DNA from: Candidatus Saccharimonadota bacterium
Lineage (GTDB): Bacteria; Vulcanimicrobiota; Xenobia; Xenobiales; Xenobiaceae
Reading direction: 5' to 3'
Length of the DNA stretch: 33,036 bases
NCBI GenBank assembly: GCA_004554425.1
Contig: SFMI01000006.1
Coordinates: forward strand, 1 to 33,036
The notes under the pieces were generated by a model, which saw only the letters and a list, made by a program, of their open reading frames with translations, ran no database searches and had not been told where the DNA came from. The translations under genes were made by a program, and so were the position numbers. Positions 8,382-17,107 of this stretch are shown here, in pieces (position 1 is the first letter of the stretch; every line of letters begins with the position of its first letter).

Positions 8382-9068
8382 ATGGTTTTTAAGCACATTC
8401 TATATTGCCTAGTTGCTTTTATGACTAGCTTAGCCTTCGGTCTGATAATTGCACCGAGTTTGGCTCAATCTTTGAATTTGCCACACAGTATGTTGGTTAT
8501 CATCATATTGTCACTATTTGTGGCTTTACTGGGTACAGTCATTTTCTATGGTGTGTCTCATAAGCTCAAGAAAATAGCTGACGAAACTAGTGAGCCGGAT
8601 CCTTCTTTACAACAGCAATGGGCTTGGCTTAAGCCGGCTGGAGTAGTAGCCCGTTCTCCTTATCCCATAAACAAAGAGCAAATTATTATAGGACGCGATA
8701 TATCTTCCGATATTCTTCTGTGCAATGATTCTATTTCTCGCCGCCATGCGGAAGTAGTGCGCTCAGCTGAAGGCTGGCGAGTCCGCGATCTTGGCAGCAG
8801 TAACGGAACTTTTGTCAACGGACAGCGCATAGATGAAGTGCTTTTAGCTGAAGGTGATGTAATAACTTTGGGAGACATAAACTTAACTTTTGAAGGGCCA
8901 CGCCGTCCCGTTCCCCAAAATGGCCCCGAGCCTGTATCAAATATGCAACCTATCGATCCCCAAAGCCTCGGTTTGGATACAGAAGTACACACCATTCCCA
9001 CCATTCCAGTGGGCCATCCCAGTACTCAAGTTTGGAATCCACGTGATCACTCAAACATGGAGCAATAG
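8382..9068 (+). CDS. Membrane-anchored FHA domain protein
   Basis: The 228-residue product has two membrane segments (about 7-29 and 36-58) and then a cytoplasmic FHA domain (about 101-170), with GRD at 104-106, SRRH at 119-122 and GSSNGTFVNG at 138-147, all the phosphothreonine-contacting signature positions. The C-terminal 55 residues are Pro-rich and probably disordered. FHA domains read phosphothreonine, so the natural partner is the kinase encoded 7 nt upstream, either through its linker or through a shared substrate. A GAGGAG site overlapping the kinase stop precedes the ATG. The pairing of kinase and FHA protein is inference from context. Confidence 0.9.
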   Translation: MVFKHILYCLVAFMTSLAFGLIIAPSLAQSLNLPHSMLVIIILSLFVALLGTVIFYGVSHKLKKIADETSEPDPSLQQQWAWLKPAGVVARSPYPINKEQIIIGRDISSDILLCNDSISRRHAEVVRSAEGWRVRDLGSSNGTFVNGQRIDEVLLAEGDVITLGDINLTFEGPRRPVPQNGPEPVSNMQPIDPQSLGLDTEVHTIPTIPVGHPSTQVWNPRDHSNMEQ

Positions 9069-9071
9069 AAA

Positions 9072-10133
9072 TTGTCTGCTTCGGAAACCAATATTTCACT
9101 TTTAAGCTACCGTAAATTGCCACGCACACTCATTCTGGCCGGTGGTGTAGGAGGAGCTCGCCTAGCACAAGGCTTTTACAACTTATATTACAAAGTAGCC
9201 TTGTCCGAAAGTGATATCCATTTAACTCCAGATCCGCATGAACAAACTCCCGCTTACAGTTCAGCTTTGCCACTCCATATTGTAATTAACACAGGCGATG
9301 ACCTCAAATGGATGGGCTTAAAAGTTTGTCCCGATTTAGATACCAATCTTTACACGCTGGCTGAACTGAATAATGAAAAGCAAGGCTGGGGCTTAAAAGG
9401 CGATACCTGGTCGGCCTTAAATATGCTCAAGCGCTGGCCAGACAATCCAACTTGGTTCAATGTAGGTGATGCCGATCTGGCCTTAAGCTTGCAAAGAACT
9501 TACTGGCTCGGACAAGGCCTTAACTTAGCTCAGGTAAGCTGCCGCCTTTGTCTTGGCTTGGGTTTGAGACCATGTTTGTGGCCTATGTCTCTAGAAGAAG
9601 TATCCACTTATGTAAATACGCCTCAGGGAGCTTTACCATTCCAAGAATATTTTGTTAAAGGTAAGGCTCAAGCCACAGCTCTAAGCTTTACTTATCGCGG
9701 CTTGGCGGCAGCTCAACCTTTGCCTGGTCTTTTAGAGCTTATTTCCGAAGCCGAACTTATAGTGTTGGCTCCTTCCAATCCTTTTGTCAGTTTGCTGCCC
9801 ATTTTAAGCTTGCCAGGTGTAAAAAAATCCGTTCAAAAGAGCCAGGCTTGTAAAATAGCTATCAGTCCTCTGGTTGGCAACCGAGCCTTTAAAGGGCCGC
9901 TTAGTGCTATGCTCCAAGCTGCTGGTTTGCCCATTTCTGCGTTGGGATTAGCGAAATTATACTCTGGTCTAGTGGAAAAATTCTTCCTTGATCCTCAAGA
10001 CCACCATTTGCAAGAGCCGCTTCTCGATATGCATATCAGCACAGTCCTAGCCAATTTAGAATTATCTTCAACAGCTCAACGTCTGGCTCTAGCCGCCTCA
10101 ATCCTCAAGGAAGTACCTTCCCATGTACGCTAA
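9072..10133 (+). CDS. cofD: 2-phospho-L-lactate transferase, coenzyme F420 biosynthesis
   Basis: CofD joins a phospho-lactate (or phosphoenolpyruvate) unit to the deazaflavin Fo, making the F420-0 skeleton. The 353-residue protein shows the whole family pattern: GGVGGARL (24-31), NTGDD (73-77), CPDLDT (86-91), QGWGLKGDT, GDADLA (132-137), PFQEYFV, APSNPFVSLLPIL (233-245) and SPLVGNRAFKGP (265-276). These distinguish it from the related YvcK/CofD-like morphology factors. An insert near residues 43-65 and the missing His in ALSLQRT are minor oddities. The TTG start 3 nt after the FHA gene is chosen because GGAG lies 9 nt before it and no ATG is available. Other F420 genes are not in the window. 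Confidence 0.88.
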   Translation: MSASETNISLLSYRKLPRTLILAGGVGGARLAQGFYNLYYKVALSESDIHLTPDPHEQTPAYSSALPLHIVINTGDDLKWMGLKVCPDLDTNLYTLAELNNEKQGWGLKGDTWSALNMLKRWPDNPTWFNVGDADLALSLQRTYWLGQGLNLAQVSCRLCLGLGLRPCLWPMSLEEVSTYVNTPQGALPFQEYFVKGKAQATALSFTYRGLAAAQPLPGLLELISEAELIVLAPSNPFVSLLPILSLPGVKKSVQKSQACKIAISPLVGNRAFKGPLSAMLQAAGLPISALGLAKLYSGLVEKFFLDPQDHHLQEPLLDMHISTVLANLELSSTAQRLALAASILKEVPSHVR

Positions 10134-12513
10134 ACTTAAGCCATATTTACTCGAATACGGGTTAGCTTTGCTACTTTCATTAGTAGCGGCAGCTTTACTA
10201 TTTGCCCCAGCTTGGCTTACTTCAAGTTTAATCTACGCTGGAGACTATACAGGCTCCGATTTGTTGGATATGAACTTGCCTTTGCGTTTTTTGGCTGCTC
10301 AAACCGTTAAAGAAGGCAATTTGCCTTTTTGGAGTCCACAAATCGGCTGTGGTTTTCCTCTTCTGGCTGAAGGCCAAGCAGGAGTATTTTACCCCACTAC
10401 ATTGCCTCTTTTTTTATTCTTTTCTGTAGCTTGGGCTTCTAATTTGAGCATTATTTCCGCACTAGCCTGGGCTTCTTTTGGCGGCTACATGCTGGGGCGT
10501 GTTCACGGCCTTTCTCGCTCAGCAAGCGCTTTAACGGCTTTAACTATAGCTTTTAGTCCCATTCTTGTTTTTAGACTCAAGCACTTAAACATGCTCCAGG
10601 CCGCCGTTTGGTTGCCGCTCTCTTTCAGCGCCATCAAACTTATTTGCACTCATGCTCCTCTAGCCAGCAATTCAACCTCCAACGCTTCCGTAACAGAATC
10701 TTTTCCAGCTTCTTTGGCTTATCGAAGCGGCCTTATACTCTTAGCTTTATGCTGGACTATGCAAATTTTAGCTGGCCATCCTCATGCGGCTTGTGTTTGC
10801 GGCCTGGGCGCTTTAACTTACGCTTGTTTGCTATGGCTCAAGCGCCTAAATAGTACGCGCCGGAACTTTCTACAAAATTCTTGGCCCATAGCCAAAGCTT
10901 TACTTTTGAGCGCTTTAATCAGCGTAGCCCTCAGCGGCTTACAACTTTTGCCTACCGCCGAGTTGGCCTCCCAATCCAGCCGCGGCCACGTTTACAGCTG
11001 GAATTCACTCAAAATGTTCCCCTTCACTTGGGAACATTTTAAACTATTTTTGGATCCTTTTACGCTGGGCAATCCGGCCAATGTTTCTACAGCTTCCGAA
11101 TTAAAGCGCAATGTCATGACTGACGGTGTTTTCTGGGAGTCTATGCCCTATCTAGGTTGGGCGGCGCTTCTCTTTATGCCTTATGCCTTGTGGCGGCGCC
11201 GCCATCTGCCTTGGGAAATAGGAGTAGCGACCCTTATTTTCTTGGTGTTGGCTATGGGCCCTCAAGGGTATTTATACTGGCTGCCCTGGAAGCTGTGCCC
11301 AGGCTTTAGCCTTTTTCGCTTTCCGGCGCGTTTTTTAATGCCTTTTGGCACTATGGCCGCTCTGTGGCTAGGTTGCGGCTTTGACGCCTTGCTGAGCGAT
11401 TGGCCTAAAAAATGGTCCTTGCGTTATCAGAACCTAGCTTCTTTGACACTGTTGGTAGCTGTTTGGGCCAATTTTTATTGGACAACTAACGCTTATGTAA
11501 CTTACTTGCCAACTTCCATCTTTGAGCGCCCCCTCACAGCTGACATGTGTGCTCAGGCTTCCCGTTTAGCTACTCCTACAGTACAAAATCACTGGGCTTC
11601 TTTAGTGCAAAAACGCGGCTGGAAAAATTGCCAAGCGGCCATAATTTCATTGTTTCACTCTCTATCTCCCGATTCAGCTGTATTTTGGGGCATAAAGCAA
11701 AACATCAATCGCACCATTTTTGAAGGAGGCATGTGCCTGACAGATTACAATGCCTTGCAAAATGAATCTGTCAGTTCTATGAAATTTGGCCAAAAAGATG
11801 GACAAAAGCTTATTCGTATCGATCATCAAAGTAGATTGCTTTATAAATTACAAAATGTCAGCCATCTCTTAGCTTTTGAAACTGCTGTTGATGCCGATTT
11901 AACTCCATATGAAGCAATTGGAGAGACAGAATTGCCAGGTTTATTAGATCCTTTGCGCATATACAAAATAAATGAGCCTAAACCACGCGCTTATTTGGCT
12001 TCTTCATATGTTAAAAACCTACCGGCCATGCCAACTTATGCATTTTTAGCTGAATATGGGTCTACAATAGAATACGGCGATTTTGTTGCTCTGCACGAAG
12101 AAAGCGAGCGTCGTCCTCAATTTTATGCTACTTCTCCACAAATAAGCCAAAACCAAATCAAAAATATTCCTTTGCAAGATAACGAATATTGCCACATAAT
12201 ACAAAATAAAACCTTAGAGCTTAAATTAGACATAAATACTACCCGAGAACGGGCCTTGCTTTTTACAGAAAATCGCTATCCAGCTTGGCAAGCTGAACTC
12301 GACGGAAAGAAATTGCCAATATTTAGAGCCAATTTGGCTTTTATGGGATGTTTAATACCGCCGGGACATCACACCGTTAGATTTAAATTTGTACCCCACA
12401 CTTTTTATTGGGGCTGTCTAACTAGCTTAATAGGTTTACTTATGCTAGCTTGGCAAGCAAATGGCATTTTAGCGCAGTCAAAAGCGGCTTTGGGCAAGAA
12501 AAATGGGCCTTAG
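10123..12513 (+). CDS. YfhO-like polytopic membrane protein
   Basis: This 796-residue protein has about ten to twelve membrane segments in the first 480 residues, then a soluble part, then one last membrane segment near 765-785. The early loop (AGDYTGSDLLDMNLP, then GNLPFWSPQIGCG and GVFYPTTLPLFL) and the late segment (ENRYPAWQAELDGK, PPGHHTVRF) are hallmarks of the YfhO family. These proteins resemble GT-C glycosyltransferases and in some Firmicutes act in lipoteichoic acid glycosylation. It overlaps cofD by 11 nt and has AAGGAAG 8 nt before its ATG, so it belongs to the same transcript. The sugar and the acceptor are unknown. Confidence 0.85.
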   Translation: MYAKLKPYLLEYGLALLLSLVAAALLFAPAWLTSSLIYAGDYTGSDLLDMNLPLRFLAAQTVKEGNLPFWSPQIGCGFPLLAEGQAGVFYPTTLPLFLFFSVAWASNLSIISALAWASFGGYMLGRVHGLSRSASALTALTIAFSPILVFRLKHLNMLQAAVWLPLSFSAIKLICTHAPLASNSTSNASVTESFPASLAYRSGLILLALCWTMQILAGHPHAACVCGLGALTYACLLWLKRLNSTRRNFLQNSWPIAKALLLSALISVALSGLQLLPTAELASQSSRGHVYSWNSLKMFPFTWEHFKLFLDPFTLGNPANVSTASELKRNVMTDGVFWESMPYLGWAALLFMPYALWRRRHLPWEIGVATLIFLVLAMGPQGYLYWLPWKLCPGFSLFRFPARFLMPFGTMAALWLGCGFDALLSDWPKKWSLRYQNLASLTLLVAVWANFYWTTNAYVTYLPTSIFERPLTADMCAQASRLATPTVQNHWASLVQKRGWKNCQAAIISLFHSLSPDSAVFWGIKQNINRTIFEGGMCLTDYNALQNESVSSMKFGQKDGQKLIRIDHQSRLLYKLQNVSHLLAFETAVDADLTPYEAIGETELPGLLDPLRIYKINEPKPRAYLASSYVKNLPAMPTYAFLAEYGSTIEYGDFVALHEESERRPQFYATSPQISQNQIKNIPLQDNEYCHIIQNKTLELKLDINTTRERALLFTENRYPAWQAELDGKKLPIFRANLAFMGCLIPPGHHTVRFKFVPHTFYWGCLTSLIGLLMLAWQANGILAQSKAALGKKNGP

Positions 12514-12565
12514 TTCGAAGTTTACTCCCTCTGAATTTCAGAGAAGAAAGGTAGATTTTATATTT

Positions 12566-13105
12566 ATGAAAAAATTATGTTCAGCTCTCTTACTGTTGGC
12601 TATTGCCTCAGTAGCTTGTTCTAATCAGCCGACTAACTCACCCCAAACTCCTGGAGCTCCTCCAGCAGCAACCAATCAAGTAGATGACAAGCGCGATCCC
12701 AAGGCTCCTCACAATGCAGCCACTGAAGCGATGAGCTATTGCATACAATGCGTAGATCGCACCTACGACCAACAAGGTGTCGACAAAACCAAACTGGATA
12801 TGCTCAAAGCCAGCTTTGACAAAACTATGTTTGCTATAAGCGATATGATGACTACCAAAGAGCAAAAATCTCAAGCGGTTCGCGACTCTCTGGAAGTAGC
12901 CAAAAAGGTTATCCCCTCTGTACCTTCCCTTACTGGCCTGGACTCTTCCTTAGAAGAAGTGCTTAAAGCAATAGACACTTTGCCAGAAACAGAAATACAA
13001 ACTCCCAACGCTCAGCCAGCTCCCGCTAAAGGCCAAGCTCCAGACGCTCAGCCAGCTCCCGCTAAAGGCCAAGCTCCAGACGCTCAGCCAGCTAACTCCA
13101 AATAA
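12566..13105 (+). CDS. Small lipoprotein with Ala/Pro-rich C-terminal repeats
   Basis: From the ATG at 12566 the product is 179 residues: a lipoprotein signal (MKKLCSALLLLAIASVAC) with lipid-attachment Cys18, a low-complexity Pro/Thr/Asn spacer, a helical middle (about 45-140) and a C-terminal tail built of a 12-residue repeat (DAQPAPAKGQAP-like). A longer frame opens at 12503 inside the preceding gene, but that start would bury the signal peptide. AGAAAGG lies about 13 nt upstream of the chosen ATG. The last residue before the cysteine is Ala but position -3 is Ser, a weak lipobox. No known domain is recognised. It ends the kinase operon, just before a terminator. Confidence 0.7.
   Translation: MKKLCSALLLLAIASVACSNQPTNSPQTPGAPPAATNQVDDKRDPKAPHNAATEAMSYCIQCVDRTYDQQGVDKTKLDMLKASFDKTMFAISDMMTTKEQKSQAVRDSLEVAKKVIPSVPSLTGLDSSLEEVLKAIDTLPETEIQTPNAQPAPAKGQAPDAQPAPAKGQAPDAQPANSK
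13010..13096 (+). repeat. 36-bp in-frame tandem repeat in the lipoprotein gene
   Basis: Two identical 36-bp units (13010-13045 and 13046-13081) plus a partial third (from 13082) encode the 12-residue period of the lipoprotein tail. The exact identity suggests recent duplication, and the copy number may vary between strains. Confidence 0.9.
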
Positions 13106-13118
13106 TTCTTTGTCAAAG

Positions 13119-13160
13119 CAGCCCAATTTTTTTGCAAATTGTGGCTGTTTTTTTATTTTC
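13119..13160 (+). terminator. Rho-independent terminator after the kinase operon
   Basis: CAGCCCAATTT (13119-13129) pairs with AAATTGTGGCTG (13136-13147), apart from one unpaired base, and is followed directly by a run of seven Ts. It lies 13 nt after the lipoprotein stop. Confidence 0.85.
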
Positions 13161-13179
13161 TCGTCGGTTAAAGATAATC

Positions 13180-13208
13180 TTTACAGCCTTTTCGTTTATT
13201 AGTATCAT
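13180..13208 (+). promoter_or_regulatory. Candidate sigma-70 promoter for the TPR-like gene
   Basis: TTTACA at 13180 and TATCAT at 13203 are 17 nt apart. Transcription would start near 13215, giving a leader of about 40 nt that lacks a ribosome site. Confidence 0.4.
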
Positions 13209-13253
13209 AAGAGCGATAGATTTTTTTGTTACTACTATTTTATTTTTATATCT

Positions 13254-15140
13254 ATGAAAATTCTCTTTATTGTAATTGCTATTATAGTTCTTAGTATTAT
13301 TTTGTTCTTTGCCTGGGTCTACTTAAAAGTATGGATTAGACGGCGCATCAATTATGTTTTCAGTGATTTAGTTAAAGAAGGCGATTTAGAGCAAGCCCAA
13401 AGTTGCTTTCAGCGCACTTTAGAAGCAGCGCCGCTCTTTTTAGCTTATAATCAAACTTTGGTTTGTGCAGCCATCAATCTCGACGAAGTCGAATCGGCTC
13501 AAAGTGTACGCAACTTACAATCCTTCTTCGATAAAATTGCCGACTTTTATTTAAAGCGCCAGCCTCAGTCCCATTTTGCCAACATATTTGCTGTGGGTAT
13601 AAAAAAGCGCAGCAATCCGCAATTAGCTAAACAGTGCATAAAAAGAGCGATGCGCCGTAATCCTTCTTGGCAATTGTGCAGCATCGGATGTATGGTGACC
13701 CGCGATTTTGACGTTTGCTCCTCCGCTTTAATGGGACGCGAAGCTTTAGTAAAAATGCCTTCTATTGCTAAATATGCTGACGCCAGGGTAAGCACTTCTA
13801 TTTCTTTAGCTAAAACTTTGGAAATGGTCGGCGCTAGCAGAGCGGCTGCCGCTTGCTTACGTCAATGCGCTAAAGAAACAGAAGCTTATAATTTACAGCG
13901 TTACACAGAAGTCGACTTAACCTACAGCAGAGCCTATTTTGAGCAGTCTTTAGGTGACGGTATAGCAGCAGCAAATTTACTAGCTAAAATAAACGAAGTA
14001 GATATTTACACTCCATATCTAGTATTGGAAGCTTCTTTAATTTTTTTAGCCAACCATGAACCAATTAAAGCCTTACAATGCCTAAGCAAACTCAGCAAAA
14101 AAACTGAAAAAGATTTACCTTTATGGTATACCGACGGTGTCAAAGCTTATATAAGTGTAATTTCATATATTACAAGTTTATATGAACAAGATAAGCACGA
14201 ACCAGATGCAGACATTTTGGATTTGCACTTAAAAAATTTGAAAGATGCCGCCAATGCCTATCATGACATAAAATATATGCAAATTTTGGCTGCCGACGCT
14301 TGTTTATGCGCCAATCAAAAGCGCCAAGCCCTACTTTATCTGGAAAGAGCGGAAAAACTTTCCTGGCAACCGATTGAAGAAATTGACGAAATTTCCGGCA
14401 GTGAAATTGAAAATGACAGCGCTCAATCTACTTTAGCCGGTCTTATCATGACTCTTTCCATACTAACTTTGTCAAGCTTTACGAGCACAGATGGAGCGCT
14501 TTGGCAATTATATATGGACTTGGACCAGGCTGACGACGCCTTAGCTTTAGCTAAACGCACTATTCGTCAGGATACTTACGATTCAGCTTTAGAAGAAGCT
14601 TGGTGGCATTTTAAGGCTTACTTAGCATCTCAAAAGTTGAATAAACGCAAAGATGCTAAAGAATACTTGGATCAAGCTCTCAAGTATTTAGCTGAATATG
14701 AGCAAGATAACCATATAAACGGAATGCCTACTCATATTGATCAGCTATTTGATACTTTAGCTGAACCGCGCAGTTTTGGCTCAATAGATTATCATTTATT
14801 AAAAGCTGAAATAACTGTTTTGCAACCGGAAGCCGAGCAGCAAGATAGCTACGCATTATCACTTATAGCTATACTTCTAATTATGCGAGAGCATCCGCAT
14901 AATTTGCCAATTTTGCGTTTTTTAAGCAAACTTATAATAAAAGAAGGGCCCTCGAACAGTGCAAGTTTAGTACTCGAAAACCTAAAAAAATGCTACACAA
15001 CTGTAGACGATTTACGTTTAATGTACCGTTTGCAAGAGCTTCGTCTATCTCCTGAAACTCAAGCCAAACTAGACACACCATCTCCGACTGAACCAGTTTC
15101 GCCCACTAACGAATCGTCAACAGAGCAAATAGCCGAATAA
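13254..15140 (+). CDS. Membrane-anchored TPR-like helical repeat protein
   Basis: The 628-residue protein opens with one membrane segment (about 2-24), then RRR, then a long soluble part made of paired helices typical of tetratricopeptide repeats: for example EGDLEQAQSCFQRTLEAAP (about 42-60), PQLAKQCIKRAMRRNP near 122-137 and DQADDALALAKRTI near 423-436. A Pro/Ser/Thr-rich tail closes it. Such proteins usually scaffold other proteins, here probably at the inner face of the membrane given the Arg-rich flank. There is no ribosome site before the ATG. It stands alone, between its own promoter and terminator. No family beyond TPR is recognised. Confidence 0.8.
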   Translation: MKILFIVIAIIVLSIILFFAWVYLKVWIRRRINYVFSDLVKEGDLEQAQSCFQRTLEAAPLFLAYNQTLVCAAINLDEVESAQSVRNLQSFFDKIADFYLKRQPQSHFANIFAVGIKKRSNPQLAKQCIKRAMRRNPSWQLCSIGCMVTRDFDVCSSALMGREALVKMPSIAKYADARVSTSISLAKTLEMVGASRAAAACLRQCAKETEAYNLQRYTEVDLTYSRAYFEQSLGDGIAAANLLAKINEVDIYTPYLVLEASLIFLANHEPIKALQCLSKLSKKTEKDLPLWYTDGVKAYISVISYITSLYEQDKHEPDADILDLHLKNLKDAANAYHDIKYMQILAADACLCANQKRQALLYLERAEKLSWQPIEEIDEISGSEIENDSAQSTLAGLIMTLSILTLSSFTSTDGALWQLYMDLDQADDALALAKRTIRQDTYDSALEEAWWHFKAYLASQKLNKRKDAKEYLDQALKYLAEYEQDNHINGMPTHIDQLFDTLAEPRSFGSIDYHLLKAEITVLQPEAEQQDSYALSLIAILLIMREHPHNLPILRFLSKLIIKEGPSNSASLVLENLKKCYTTVDDLRLMYRLQELRLSPETQAKLDTPSPTEPVSPTNESSTEQIAE

Positions 15141-15143
15141 GAT

Positions 15144-15186
15144 AAATTGCCGCAGTCAAAAAAAATCTGCGGCAATTTTTATTTTA
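15144..15186 (+). terminator. Rho-independent terminator after the TPR-like gene
   Basis: A perfect 12-bp stem (AAATTGCCGCAG at 15144-15155 with CTGCGGCAATTT at 15167-15178) is followed by TTATTTT. It starts three bases after the stop codon. Confidence 0.92.
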
Positions 15187-15190
15187 CCCC

Positions 15191-15219
15191 TTGTCAAAAG
15201 TATACAATCTATGTATAAT
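15191..15219 (+). promoter_or_regulatory. Sigma-70 promoter of tRNA-Gln
   Basis: TTGTCA at 15191-15196 and TATAAT at 15214-15219 are separated by exactly 17 nt. The expected start, near 15226, is 8 nt before the mature tRNA. Confidence 0.88.
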
Positions 15220-15233
15220 CTCACACGTAATAT

Positions 15234-15309
<76 letters not shown>

Positions 15310-15311
15310 AT

Positions 15312-15352
15312 AAGCCCTAATGTTCCTTTTCGGAGCGTGAGGGCTTTTTTGT
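15312..15352 (+). terminator. Rho-independent terminator after tRNA-Gln
   Basis: AAGCCCT (15312-15318) pairs with AGGGCTT (15340-15346) and runs into a stretch of Ts. Confidence 0.85.
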
Positions 15353-15494
15353 TTGTTATTTTTTTGCTTCAATTGAGAAACAAAAACCTAAATATTCTCT
15401 TTAGATTAGCTTGGAGGAAGTCACCAGTTTCTCCATAAAAGACGAGAACCGATTTTTCTTTAAATACCAAAGTACATCTCCTTTGGAGGTTTTT

Positions 15495-16880
15495 ATGAAC
15501 AAATTCTCCCGTGCCTTAGCCGCTGCAGCCATTTCTTTAGCTTTCGCTTGCCCCGCTTTGGCCTCTACTCCAGACGATTTCATTAGCGTCTCCGTAAATG
15601 GCGAAGTTCTCTACTTAGACCAAGCTCCCGTGCTTAAAGACGGCACCACCTTAGTGCCTATGCGCGGCATTTTTGAAGCTTTGGGCGCTCGCATTAAGTG
15701 GGACGCTCCCACCCGCACCGTTTTTGCTAATACCGCTTCCGAAGATGCCTTAGCTGCCAATCCTCAAACTCCCAATACTGCGGTATCCCTTACTATTAAC
15801 GCTCCAGAAGCTACCGTCAACGATCAGAAAGTCAAGCTTTTAGCTCCCGCTCAAATTATTGCTGGCAATACTATGGTACCTTTGCGCTTTGTAGGCGAAG
15901 CTTTAGGCGCCAACGTCAAGTGGGACGGCCAGCACCGCTTGATCCGTGTTTTATCCGATAAAGCCAAACTCAGCATTGCCGAAAACAAAGCCGACGGTTC
16001 TATCGTTAAGATTACCGCTCCTGATAATCAAATAGCTTATATGTACATTAAGCATGAAGCCGACGCCCCTAGCACTTGGGACTTGGCAGGCTTAAAGCGC
16101 CTCCAGGTGGGCGGCCAGGCTGGCGTAGTAAAAGTATTGGATGAAGCTTTGACCAATTCTGCTTATACCCGTACTTTAGACAATTACACTACTGCCGAAT
16201 ATACTCCTGAACAGCGCTTGGAAATATTGAAGCAACTCGGTATTGACAGCGCAGACATAAATAAAGTAGCCATTAGTTTAATTACCAACTATATCCAAAA
16301 CCGCAAACAGAATTTGCAATTGGTGGCTTTATTGGGCGTAATTTGCAGCAATAAAGATCTGGTTTTAGATGACGAAGTCAGAGGCCAAGTTATGGCCTTC
16401 TTAGTCAACAAATTGCAAAACGGCGATCCTAAGCTCGATTCAAACAGCAATAATGTCTTGAAGCGTCAGTGTTTACTTTCTTTGGCTTTGGCCCGCAAAG
16501 TTAGTCCTGAAGCTCTGCACGCCGTAGTCAAATTCTACGAGACAGAAACCAACAACTATTGCCTCAGTCCTATGGCTTTCTTCTTCCTCAATCACGCCAG
16601 CGACATTAAGGCTCTTAGTGACGGACAAGATTTGCTCAATCGAGTGAGTGCAGTCAACTCTATGTATACCACCCAGGTGGCCGAAGCTGTTACCAAAGGC
16701 TTAGCTCGTCAGGCTGACAGCCTTAAACCCATCGTGCCCGTTTCTTCTGCCGCTGCTCCTCTTAAAGCTGAAGAACTTGAAGCTATTGGCGGACAGCCTG
16801 CTGTTCCAGCTCAAACTGCCGCTCCAGCTCAATCTGCCGCTCCAGCCGAAGAAGCCCCTCTTCCTAAATCTGTATTCTAA
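15495..16880 (+). CDS. Exported protein with two copper-amine-oxidase-N-like domains
   Basis: The ATG at 15495 is chosen because GGAGG lies 5 nt before it and a clean signal peptide follows (MNKFSRALAAAAISLAF, cleavage after ALA near 23); an upstream frame opening at 15411 would bury that signal. The mature protein has two copies of the PF07833 fold: the first with DGTTLVPMRGIFEALGA (about 52-68), the second with GNTMVPLRFVGEALGA (about 125-140). Despite the family name, these domains bind no copper by themselves and are common in wall or envelope proteins of Firmicutes. A helical, HEAT-like part (about 205-395) and an Ala/Pro/Gln tail follow. Its precise role is unknown. It is monocistronic. 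Confidence 0.85.
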   Translation: MNKFSRALAAAAISLAFACPALASTPDDFISVSVNGEVLYLDQAPVLKDGTTLVPMRGIFEALGARIKWDAPTRTVFANTASEDALAANPQTPNTAVSLTINAPEATVNDQKVKLLAPAQIIAGNTMVPLRFVGEALGANVKWDGQHRLIRVLSDKAKLSIAENKADGSIVKITAPDNQIAYMYIKHEADAPSTWDLAGLKRLQVGGQAGVVKVLDEALTNSAYTRTLDNYTTAEYTPEQRLEILKQLGIDSADINKVAISLITNYIQNRKQNLQLVALLGVICSNKDLVLDDEVRGQVMAFLVNKLQNGDPKLDSNSNNVLKRQCLLSLALARKVSPEALHAVVKFYETETNNYCLSPMAFFFLNHASDIKALSDGQDLLNRVSAVNSMYTTQVAEAVTKGLARQADSLKPIVPVSSAAAPLKAEELEAIGGQPAVPAQTAAPAQSAAPAEEAPLPKSVF

Positions 16881-16903
16881 GCATTTTCTGTTTTAAGAGT
16901 ATC

Positions 16904-16943
16904 GAGCGCCCTTCCACTTTTTTAGTGGCAGGGCGCTCTTTTT
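16904..16943 (+). terminator. Rho-independent terminator
   Basis: GAGCGCCCT (16904-16912) pairs with AGGGCGCTC (16930-16938), CCACT/AGTGG extends the stem inside it, and TTTTT follows. Confidence 0.92.
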
Positions 16944-17107
16944 AGCCATTAAAGCTTAACTTTATTCCGCAGGATCAGCAAAGTCGACGTAGAACAAACA
17001 AGGCCACTTTGGTGTATATGGAACTTGGAGAGCAGTTTTTGTAAAGCGTCCAGTTCCACTTTTTCAAACATCAAAGGCAAATTTGCTGTAAAAAGGTTGT
17101 TGTCAAT

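Noticed and set aside
9072-10133. Naming the 353-residue protein as YvcK/gluconeogenesis factor
   Set aside because: The CPDLDT, QGWG and PSNPFVS patterns are those of true CofD rather than the YvcK branch.
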